Translations under genes and position numbers: made by a program
The notes under the pieces: generated by a model
The model's input: the letters and a program-made list of their open reading frames with translations, nothing else
Databases searched by the model: none
Told to the model about the DNA's origin: nothing
Shown: positions 8,061 to 13,082 of the stretch, in pieces
Numbering within the stretch: position 1 is the first letter of the stretch
How the letters are laid out: every line of letters starts with the position of its first letter
Assembly (NCBI GenBank): GCA_964504195.1
Contig: CAZDDI010000088.1
Span: 1 to 13,082 of the forward strand
DNA from: CAZDDI01 sp964504195
GTDB lineage: Bacteria > Chloroflexota > Anaerolineae > B4-G1 > SLSP01
DNA length: 13,082 nucleotides
Reading direction: 5' to 3'

Positions 8061-9716
8061 ATGAACCAAGTAATCAGAGACTATTTTGTGCCCACCTATC
8101 TGGAACAAGCCCTGCGCCAGGCAGATAAGTGGCAGCTGACCGAGCAACCGCTGATCCCGGGCCTGACTGTAGAGCATTTGGCCCTTGATCCCGGCGGGCT
8201 ACGCATCATGGGGAAGACGTTACGCCGGCGGCGCGCCGAGCTCTTCCAGGGCGTAGATTTGCGCGACCGCGCGGGTTTAGCGGAACGGCTACAGGGACTG
8301 ACGCAAATGGCACATGCACTCCAGCACGAGAACGCCACACTCCGCCAGGAAACGCTCGACATCGTTGGGACACTGAGCGGCTTCTCGCCAGAAATGATCC
8401 ATCTGCTGCTACTCTCATTCGCCGAACTAGTGGAACTGGGCCAGGTCACTGAGTTCGACGGGCAACTACCCTCCAACGAAGCCGCGCACGGCTTCGTTCG
8501 CACGGCGCGCGGCTACGCACGTTATTACGGCGGGCCGCTCGGCCTCTCGACGATCAAAGGGCTAGCCGCACTCCCCCCCACACGCGGCAATCACGTCATG
8601 CCCCTGCCCTTGCTGGGGATGCCGGAACTTGTCTCGAATATCGCCGCCGGAAATGTGCCCGGCATCTCGATCATGCAGGCGCTGCTGGCCGTGCTCGTGG
8701 GCGCGACCACCATCGAAAAGAACTCCAGCGCCGAACCCTTCTTCGGCCCACGCTTCCTCCACGAACTGGCCGGGCAAGAGAGCGCCCAGAACCTCTTCCC
8801 CCTGTCCGATCTGGTCGCGCTAGTGACATTCCCGGGTGTCCAACGCGATCTGCTCACGGAGCTCATCCATCAGGGCGATCACTTACAAGTTACCGGCGGT
8901 ATGGATTCGGAAAAGGCCATCACCCGCCTGACGCACCGCCTCCGGCCACGCAGCCTGCGCGACTTCAAGCGACGCATCAGCGGGCATTGGCACAAGGTGA
9001 GCTTCGATGTAGTGGCGCGAGAATACCTCACCCCGGAATGGCTGGAAACTGTGGCCCACAACATCGCCTTCGACAACACGATGTTCAACACCCAAGGCTG
9101 TCTTTCAGCGCAACAAGTCTTTGTAGAGGGGGGCCAGGCCGAAGTGCTACAGTTTGCGGAGCACTACATGGAAGCCATGCGTGAGCTGCTCGTCGCTATC
9201 CCCAAAGGCGAGCAGCCCCACGCACGCCTGCGCACGATGTACCAGTGGTACGAAGGGCGCGCCGGATTCACCATCCTCACCAAGTTGAGCGATATACAAG
9301 CCCATCCCTTCGTGGCCGTCTACGATGACGAAGCCGCTAATTTCGCCATCTACAACGCACTCAACCGCGCCATTATCATCCGCCGCGTGACGCATTTGGA
9401 GACAGATTTACGGCGCTTGCTAGGGCGCGGCGAACGGCGGGGCTTGCTGCAATCGTGTGGTGTGGCAGTGCCGTTGGAGCGATTGCTACCCCTGGCCGAA
9501 ATTCTGGGGCAGGCGGGAGTCAATCGGCTGGTGCCGGTGGGGAACATCTGGGATATGCGGTTAGGGGAAGAATCTTGGGACGGCTACATGGCCCCCACAG
9601 ACCTCATCGCACCGCAGTTGGGGCACTGGACGACGATTTCATTCCACGATATGGACGCTGCGCTGCGCCAAACCGCAGCGCGCAATCGCGCTTTGGCCCA
9701 GACCGCCGGGGAATAA
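8061..9716 (+). CDS. LuxC-family long-chain acyl-CoA/acyl-protein reductase
   Basis: This 551-residue protein is a LuxC-type reductase of the aldehyde dehydrogenase superfamily. It is expected to accept an acyl group from the LuxE-family partner or from acyl-CoA and reduce it with NADPH to a fatty aldehyde. Visible features are AAGNVPG (195-201), the dinucleotide-fold region with VTGGMDS (277-283), the conserved patch SGHWHKVSFDVV (307-318), and NTQGCLSAQ (343-351) with C347 as the likely acylated catalytic cysteine. It is longer than the roughly 480 residues usual for LuxC; the N-terminal 130 residues look helical and are less conserved. The ATG at 8061 has GAGGGAG about ten bases upstream. 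It forms an operon with the LuxE-family gene and ends before MITE copy B, whose hairpin can terminate it. Without luxA/luxB nearby the aldehyde presumably feeds lipid, wax or alcohol metabolism (inference). Confidence 0.9.
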   Translation: MNQVIRDYFVPTYLEQALRQADKWQLTEQPLIPGLTVEHLALDPGGLRIMGKTLRRRRAELFQGVDLRDRAGLAERLQGLTQMAHALQHENATLRQETLDIVGTLSGFSPEMIHLLLLSFAELVELGQVTEFDGQLPSNEAAHGFVRTARGYARYYGGPLGLSTIKGLAALPPTRGNHVMPLPLLGMPELVSNIAAGNVPGISIMQALLAVLVGATTIEKNSSAEPFFGPRFLHELAGQESAQNLFPLSDLVALVTFPGVQRDLLTELIHQGDHLQVTGGMDSEKAITRLTHRLRPRSLRDFKRRISGHWHKVSFDVVAREYLTPEWLETVAHNIAFDNTMFNTQGCLSAQQVFVEGGQAEVLQFAEHYMEAMRELLVAIPKGEQPHARLRTMYQWYEGRAGFTILTKLSDIQAHPFVAVYDDEAANFAIYNALNRAIIIRRVTHLETDLRRLLGRGERRGLLQSCGVAVPLERLLPLAEILGQAGVNRLVPVGNIWDMRLGEESWDGYMAPTDLIAPQLGHWTTISFHDMDAALRQTAARNRALAQTAGE

Positions 9717-9857
9717 GTGTGCTCGCGGAATCAGCATAAAACGTACGCAAGCGCGATTTGTAATGACAGCATTAGTCTGAAATTTATAGAGATCCATCCG
9801 ATCCGGAAACCCGACCTTCGACACGCTCAGGGGATGACCGTGAAAGAAACAGTTAGG
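9717..9857. other. Intergenic spacer after the LuxC-family gene
   Basis: No gene or RNA is seen between the LuxC-family stop and MITE copy B. The one recognisable item is a short tract of dispersed-repeat type at 9815-9839, described separately. Confidence 0.4.
9815..9839. repeat. Possible fragment of a dispersed CTTCGACACGCTCAGG-type repeat
   Basis: The core CTTCGACACGCTCAGG closely resembles short intergenic repeats (CTTCGACAAGCTCAGG type) that I recall as very common in many bacterial and metagenomic assemblies. Only one copy is in the window, so repeat status is from memory, not shown here. Confidence 0.3.
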
Positions 9858-9900
9858 GTAGTTACGCAGTTCGTTCCATCAAACAGTCTTTAATCTCAAA

Positions 9901-10030
9901 TTGTCTACCGTACATTTTCCAAGCGCATTCAGTTTTAGCCACGAATTAGCACGAATTTTACGAATTTCTTATTGTTTTTGTGTTAATTCGAGTGAATTCG
10001 TGGCAAAAATCTACAAGTGTACGGTAGCAA
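9901..10030. mobile_element. Nested 130-bp inverted-repeat element inside MITE copy B
   Basis: The insert is flanked by a 9-base target duplication AATCTCAAA at 9892-9900 and 10031-10039. Its ends are inverted: TTGTCTACCGTACA (9901-9914) against TGTACGGTAGCAA (10018-10030), differing by one extra base. Copy A, aligned without gaps across this point, supplies the empty site. The interior has a second, longer inverted repeat (9938-9957 with 9985-10004, 17 of 20 paired) built on repeats of ACGAATT spaced about ten bases. It has no coding capacity, so it is a non-autonomous element mobilised in trans. Confidence 0.75.
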
Positions 10031-10053
10031 AATCTCAAAAAGTGATTTTTTAA

Positions 10054-10105
10054 GAGTGTTTTTCGTGGGCGGGCTATGCCCGCCCACGAAAAACACTCCT
10101 TTTTT
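10054..10105 (+). terminator. Strong intrinsic-terminator-like hairpin in MITE copy B
   Basis: Arms 10054-10074 and 10078-10098 form a perfect 21-bp stem with a TAT loop and a GC-rich top (GGGCGGGC/GCCCGCCC). C and then six T (10100-10105) follow. In the plus direction it has all the parts of a terminator for the LuxC-family gene. On the minus strand the following bases are A-rich, so it should not efficiently terminate the DUF3795 operon. Confidence 0.65.
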
Positions 10106-10171
10106 AGCGGCTTTAGCCGCCAAGTTCGCTTTGAACCGGTGGCACAAACGGCAACCGCGTACCTACTGTAA

Positions 10172-10741
10172 TTACTTCTGCCGCCGTAGTTTGAGGTCAA
10201 TCCCTGCTTCGGCGGCGCGCAACTCAATCACCTCACGCATGATTTTGGCCCTGGCTTTGATATCCGCAGCAGCTACCCCGCGCGCCACGATCTCCGCCGC
10301 GCCCTCGGTCAACGTCTGTGCGAGCAACGCCGGGGGCACGAGCGCGCACGCGGCACAATAGAACGTCATGGAGCGGCCTGCGTTATAGTGCGCCAACAGC
10401 GTCTCCAGCAACAGACGCCGCTCACGCTGCTCCGCCAGATAGGAATCCAGCCCCACCTGCCGAAGGCGCTCCAGATTGGCTAACGCGGGCTTATGGCTAA
10501 TAAAGCTATCCAGGGCTTGCTCCACCCCCAACAGACGCAGCAAGCGCTCACAAGGGTAATCTGCACATTCGGCGCAAGTGTAGTGTCCATGTTTCTTCAC
10601 GCAACAACGATAGGTGCTGCAATAATCGTGTTGCGCACCGGGATGACAGCCCTGGCAACGGCTCGGAGCTTGCGACTGAAATTTGGGACACAACCCACAG
10701 TACAACCCACAAACTCCGGCATACGCCTGCTCTTCCATCAT
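10172..10741 (-). CDS. DUF3795-type cysteine-cluster protein
   Basis: This 189-residue protein is rich in cysteine (13 Cys). Its N-terminal half has the DUF3795 pattern: CGLYCGLC (C11, C15, C18), CQGC (C29, C32), C41, C46-C47, then CAECADYPC (C56, C59, C64). A further CAAC pair lies at 129-132. The spacing suggests metal or iron-sulfur cluster binding, but the biochemical role of the family is not known. The C-terminal half is a charged helical region. It is the last gene of a three-gene minus-strand operon. Its first ATG (10741-10739) directly follows the TAA of the toroid gene, and GGAGG lies five bases before the first ATG and eight before a second ATG. MITE copy B ends next to its stop codon. 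Confidence 0.8.
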   Translation of the reverse strand: MMEEQAYAGVCGLYCGLCPKFQSQAPSRCQGCHPGAQHDYCSTYRCCVKKHGHYTCAECADYPCERLLRLLGVEQALDSFISHKPALANLERLRQVGLDSYLAEQRERRLLLETLLAHYNAGRSMTFYCAACALVPPALLAQTLTEGAAEIVARGVAAADIKARAKIMREVIELRAAEAGIDLKLRRQK

Positions 10742-11713
10742 TTACACCTCCATCCGCCGCAAAATCCGCAACACCAGGAACGTGAGCCACGGCGAAGGCT
10801 GCTTCTTATCCGCAAACGACCAGCCCTTCCATGCCGTATACATGGAGGTAGCCGTATAGCGACCATCCGGCCCGGCCTGCGCCACCAGCGTATCCACCAG
10901 CGCCTTGAAGCGCGCATCCGCGCGAGCACAGGGGAAACGGCTGAGCACATCGGCTACATGGAGCAGATCATACCAGACGAAGGGATACTTGAGTTTACGA
11001 AAGCCAGCCCCTACGCCGAACATAAAAAGTTTGTGATCCCAATCGTGATCCCAATGCGAGAGCAACATCTCAACCCCGGCCTGCGCTGCCACCGTCTCGC
11101 GCAACGTCGGAACTTGCGCCAGCACCTTGAGCGCATAGACATTGACTATCGGGCACGGATCTTCACGCCGCCCCGGCCCTTTGAATTTGCCGAGGTCGGG
11201 CGATCCCTTGCAACGCCACCCGTTCTCATCCACAAGCGCCAGCAGATGCCCCACCGCCCGTTGCACGCGCGGATCATCACCCAAGCCCAACGCCAGAAGC
11301 GCATAGAGCAGGGTTGGCGTGTCGCAGAGTAGCCACGTCCACGCATCCTCGCCTGTTCCGCCGAAAGTGCGCGGGATATTCACCACACTCTCGAAGGCTC
11401 CTTGCGCATTTTGATGCGCCAACACCCGCGCAAGGCCCGTCGCCATACCTGGATCGTCGGCCCCCATTCCAAAATCCGCCAGCGTACTGAAAGCATAGAT
11501 AGGATACCCCGCGTCATTATGGCGCTTGAAAGGCATCTCCCCCCAGGTTGCGGTCTGCGTGATAAGGCCCTGCACCTGCGGATGCGCTACCATCGCCGCT
11601 CGCGCCGCCTGCACCTCAGCATCGGCTACAGACCGGTCACACAAATCCAGCAACGTCCGGTAGCGCGTCCAAGGTTCATCAGAAGCCAATAGCCAATCCA
11701 GGATGCTAGTCAT
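10742..11713 (-). CDS. Alpha/alpha-toroid protein, squalene-cyclase/prenyltransferase-like repeats
   Basis: This 323-residue soluble protein is predicted mostly helical. At least three stretches resemble the terpenoid-cyclase/prenyltransferase toroid repeat, each a helix followed by a Gly/Asp turn and an aromatic residue: about 87-109 (DDPGMATGL ... NAQGAFES), 147-168 (DDPRVQRAV ... DENGWRC) and 266-287 (ADARFKAL ... GPDGRYTA). No DXDD or DDXD cyclase motif is obvious, so cyclase activity is doubtful and the fold may be used for binding. The ATG at 11713 is chosen because it overlaps the stop of the upstream small gene as ATGA, a classic coupling arrangement. An in-frame upstream ATG (11776) would overlap that gene by about 65 bases. 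Its TAA is immediately followed by the ATG of the DUF3795 gene. Function unknown. Confidence 0.75.
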   Translation of the reverse strand: MTSILDWLLASDEPWTRYRTLLDLCDRSVADAEVQAARAAMVAHPQVQGLITQTATWGEMPFKRHNDAGYPIYAFSTLADFGMGADDPGMATGLARVLAHQNAQGAFESVVNIPRTFGGTGEDAWTWLLCDTPTLLYALLALGLGDDPRVQRAVGHLLALVDENGWRCKGSPDLGKFKGPGRREDPCPIVNVYALKVLAQVPTLRETVAAQAGVEMLLSHWDHDWDHKLFMFGVGAGFRKLKYPFVWYDLLHVADVLSRFPCARADARFKALVDTLVAQAGPDGRYTATSMYTAWKGWSFADKKQPSPWLTFLVLRILRRMEV

Positions 11714-11868
11714 ACTGACAACCTGGCAGGAAGGGCATCCGGACGCTGCTTGAGGTTGGCCCCCGGTTGTGCGCAAAGGCCACGTAAAAAGTCACCAGCA
11801 TACTCAGGGCAATGTGCGCAAGTTAGCACACCACGTTCCGTAACACCTATACACAGCCGTTGTTTCAT
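11710..11868 (-). CDS. 52-residue Cys-rich micro-DUF3795-like protein
   Basis: This small gene opens the minus-strand operon. AGGAGG lies seven bases before the ATG at 11868, the best ribosome binding site of the three genes, and the stop overlaps the next start as ATGA. The protein has C6, C17, C20 and C32. The stretch C6-x10-CAHCPEY resembles C47-x8-CAECADY of the DUF3795 protein encoded at the other end of the operon, followed by a similar F/L-L-R-G/L-L helix. It looks like a single cysteine module of that family without the N-terminal CGLYC part. It could be a real mini-protein or a decayed remnant kept for coupling. The precise ribosome binding site and overlap argue for translation. Confidence 0.65.
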   Translation of the reverse strand: MKQRLCIGVTERGVLTCAHCPEYAGDFLRGLCAQPGANLKQRPDALPARLSV

Positions 11869-11893
11869 CGTAAAGCCTCCTCTGGAAATCTCA

Positions 11894-11952
11894 AATGGCA
11901 AGTCTCAAGGCCATTGACACCGGTGTTTTTGACAGGCGCAACCACCGGCGTC
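11894..11952 (-). promoter_or_regulatory. Structured leader with two adjacent hairpins
   Basis: In the transcript of the minus-strand operon, the first stem pairs GACGCCGGTG (11952-11943) with CACCGGTGTC (11925-11916). That is ten pairs with one G-U wobble around a 17-base loop. Immediately next, AATGGC (11915-11910) pairs with GCCATT (11899-11894) around a 10-base loop. The ribosome binding site lies about 14 bases further on. The ACACCGGTGT core is itself palindromic, so a DNA operator is an alternative. No known riboswitch class is recognised. Confidence 0.45.
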
Positions 11953-11978
11953 TTTGTGTAGAACAAATTTTCTATTCA

Positions 11979-12006
11979 AGAATACTACATTTTTATCCAA
12001 AGTCAA
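11979..12006 (-). promoter_or_regulatory. Promoter of the minus-strand three-gene operon
   Basis: Read on the minus strand, TTGACT (12006-12001, 5 of 6 to the -35 consensus) and TATTCT (11984-11979, 4 of 6 to the -10) are 16 bases apart. Transcription would start near 11972, leaving a leader of about 100 nt that contains the two hairpins. It lies back to back with the promoter of the adenylyltransferase gene. Confidence 0.5.
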
Positions 12007-12041
12007 TCTTTTGCCACCGCGCGCCCAGCGCTAATTCGCAC

Positions 12042-12069
12042 TTGCCCCACTGCCTGTTCGCGCTACAAT
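12042..12069 (+). promoter_or_regulatory. Promoter of the ANT(6)-type gene
   Basis: TTGCCC (12042-12047, 4 of 6) and TACAAT (12064-12069, 5 of 6) are separated by 16 bases. The start point would be near 12076, giving a leader of about 20 nt with AGAGGAG (about 12082-12088) as ribosome binding site, eight bases before the ATG at 12097. Confidence 0.5.
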
Positions 12070-12096
12070 CACCCTATCACCCAGAGGAGAAACACC

Positions 12097-12966
12097 ATGC
12101 GCAGCGAACAAGAAATGTACAATCTCATCATCCGCACGGCCCAAAACGATGCCCGCATCCGCGCGGTCATCCTGAACGGGTCCCGCGCTAATCCGCACGC
12201 CCCCACGGACATCTTCCAGGACTTCGATGTGGTTTATATCGTACGCGATCTGGCGGATTTCAGGCGCACGCCGGATTGGATCGCTGGCTTTGGGGAGCTG
12301 ATGATTATGCAAATGCCCAATGAGATGGGTTCCCCACCCTCGCCAGATGACGCAACTATCGTCTACCTCATGCAATTCAGCGACGGCCATCGCATTGATT
12401 TGACCTTGCACCCGCTGGCCCGTCTCAGCGAACTACCGCGCGATAGTTTGAGCCGGTTGTTGCTAGATAAAGACAGCTGCATCGCGCCGTATCCGCCGCC
12501 CACCGAGAGCGACTATCTACCGCAGCTGCCCACCGCCCAGGCTTTTGCGGATTGTTGTAATGAATTCTGGTGGGTCTGCCCGTATGTCGCCAAGGGCCTA
12601 TGGCGCGAGGAAATCACTTACGCCAAATATATGCTCGATGTTATCGTGCGGGAGCAGTTGATGCAGATGTTGACCTGGCACATCGGCGCACAGACCGGCT
12701 TCGCAGAAAATCCGGGCAAACTGGGTAAGTATTTCCGGCGGTACCTCGCCCCGGAGCTATGGGTTATGCTCGAGCGAACCTACGCAGATGCCGATTATGG
12801 GCATACCTGGGATGCTTTGTTCGCTACCTGCGATCTGTTCCGCAAGATCGCCCCACCCCTGGCGGAGCGTTTCGGGTGCGCCTATCCCCACGCCGACGCT
12901 CAACGTGTCTATGCGCATCTAGTACACGTTCGCGCCCTGCCCAAAACCGCATCGCAGATGTACTGA
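12097..12966 (+). CDS. ant(6): Aminoglycoside 6-nucleotidyltransferase, ANT(6)/AadK family
   Basis: This 289-residue protein matches the ANT(6) streptomycin adenylyltransferase family over its whole length. Family members transfer AMP from ATP to the 6-hydroxyl of streptomycin. Visible signatures are NGSR (27-30) leading to the catalytic acidic pair in FQDFDVVYIV (D42, D44), GELMIMQMP (66-74), FSDGHRIDLTLHP with the third carboxylate D101, and the NEFWWVCPYVAKGLWREE block. All three metal-binding carboxylates are present and the length is normal, so the enzyme should be active. The ATG follows a good ribosome binding site. There is no integron, transposase or other resistance gene nearby and the composition matches its neighbours. 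This fits a resident chromosomal homologue rather than a recently acquired cassette. Whether streptomycin is the natural substrate cannot be told. Confidence 0.9.
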   Translation: MRSEQEMYNLIIRTAQNDARIRAVILNGSRANPHAPTDIFQDFDVVYIVRDLADFRRTPDWIAGFGELMIMQMPNEMGSPPSPDDATIVYLMQFSDGHRIDLTLHPLARLSELPRDSLSRLLLDKDSCIAPYPPPTESDYLPQLPTAQAFADCCNEFWWVCPYVAKGLWREEITYAKYMLDVIVREQLMQMLTWHIGAQTGFAENPGKLGKYFRRYLAPELWVMLERTYADADYGHTWDALFATCDLFRKIAPPLAERFGCAYPHADAQRVYAHLVHVRALPKTASQMY

Positions 12967-12989
12967 TCGGACACCCCCTGTTACACGCC

Positions 12990-13005
12990 CCTTGCTGATA
13001 CAAGG
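12990..13005 (+). terminator. Weak hairpin after the ANT(6)-type gene
   Basis: CCTTG (12990-12994) and CAAGG (13001-13005) form a 5-bp stem around CTGATA, followed only by TTCATC. It is a poor terminator candidate. The remaining 3' end of the window (to 13082) shows no gene. Confidence 0.2.
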
Positions 13006-13028
13006 TTCATCTATTACAACCGTCCAAT

Positions 13029-13049
13029 GGGTATACGACAAATTATTGG
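13029..13049 (+). repeat. Right copy of the 21-bp inverted repeat shared with 34-54
   Basis: It matches the reverse complement of 34-54 at 20 of 21 bases. It is partly framed by TCCAAT (13023-13028) and ATTGGA (13045-13050), a 6-bp inverted repeat, so the unit may be a small palindromic repeat. Confidence 0.4.
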
Positions 13050-13082
13050 ATAAAGAACGATTCTTATCTGAAAAATACCTCT

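Larger units (their letters stand above)
9858..10169 (+). mobile_element. MITE-like palindromic element, copy B (interrupted)
   Basis: This is a second copy of the element at 6393-6563, in the same orientation. The ends are GTAGTTACGC (9858-9867) and GCGTACCTAC (10157-10166), inverted with one mismatch. After removing 139 bases (a 130-bp insert plus a 9-bp duplication) it aligns to copy A with about 19 substitutions and one 2-base indel. The central hairpin (10054-10098) is perfect here. The right end stops a few bases short of the DUF3795 stop codon (10174-10172). With copy A it brackets the LuxE/LuxC pair as direct repeats. Confidence 0.75.

Noticed and set aside
10054..10098. Repeat-spacer (CRISPR-like) reading of the hairpin regions
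   Set aside because: There are only two copies 3.6 kb apart with extended homology and inverted ends; this is a dispersed element, not an array.
10493..11332. Plus-strand 279-codon open frame opposite the toroid and DUF3795 genes
   Set aside because: Its translation is rich in Arg, His, Pro and Gln with no recognisable domain; it is the antisense shadow of two well-supported genes.
11714..11776. A 21-codon extension of the toroid protein
   Set aside because: It would overlap the small Cys gene by about 65 bases, whereas ATG 11713 gives a clean ATGA junction.
12097..12966. Recently acquired resistance cassette
   Set aside because: No attC site, integrase, insertion sequence or composition shift surrounds the ANT(6)-type gene, and it has a native-looking promoter.

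Overview
The window is mid-to-high GC bacterial DNA, about 55-60% GC in most genes. It carries a cytoplasmic multi-PAS/GAF sensor kinase, a serine hydrolase with a C-terminal membrane domain, a non-luminous LuxE/LuxC pair, a DUF3795 protein and an ANT(6)-type nucleotidyltransferase. Shine-Dalgarno sites and sigma-70-like promoters are of the usual bacterial type. The gene mix and the many short palindromic repeats suggest an environmental bacterium, perhaps Chloroflexota (Anaerolineae-like). That placement is inference only; there is no rRNA or marker gene.

Layout. (1) 70-6197, plus strand: a promoter with a perfect TATAAT drives a 1418-residue hybrid histidine kinase (receiver, five PAS, two GAF, HisKA_2, HATPase). 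A beta-lactamase/PBP-like serine hydrolase follows, overlapping the kinase stop codon by 4 bases. (2) 6393-10169: a LuxE-family acyl-activating enzyme and a LuxC-family acyl-CoA reductase form a two-gene unit. It is bracketed by two same-orientation copies of a ~170-bp MITE-like element, each carrying a long hairpin followed by six T. The right copy was itself interrupted by a second, 130-bp inverted-repeat element with a 9-bp target duplication. (3) 10172-12006, minus strand: a compact three-gene operon. It runs from a 52-residue Cys-rich protein (ATGA overlap) to an alpha/alpha-toroid protein (stop and start adjacent) to a DUF3795 Cys-cluster protein, behind a ~100-nt leader that can form two adjacent hairpins. 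(4) 12042-12966, plus strand: a divergently transcribed aminoglycoside 6-adenylyltransferase homologue with its own promoter.

Working together. The kinase should receive a phosphoryl signal on its N-terminal receiver, integrate several cytosolic signals, and phosphorylate an unlinked regulator. LuxE/LuxC are expected to turn a fatty acid or acyl thioester into an aldehyde, but luxA, luxB and luxD are not in the window, so the aldehyde has another fate. The minus-strand operon has a DUF3795-like Cys module at both ends, flanking the toroid protein. It is the least explained unit here.

Most notable: the MITE-bracketed luxE/luxC cassette with a nested insertion resolvable against its empty-site copy; the coupled micro-DUF3795/toroid/DUF3795 operon with a structured leader; a low-GC GAF module inside the kinase; a 20/21-match inverted repeat at the two window edges; and a serine hydrolase with no visible export signal or clean start.
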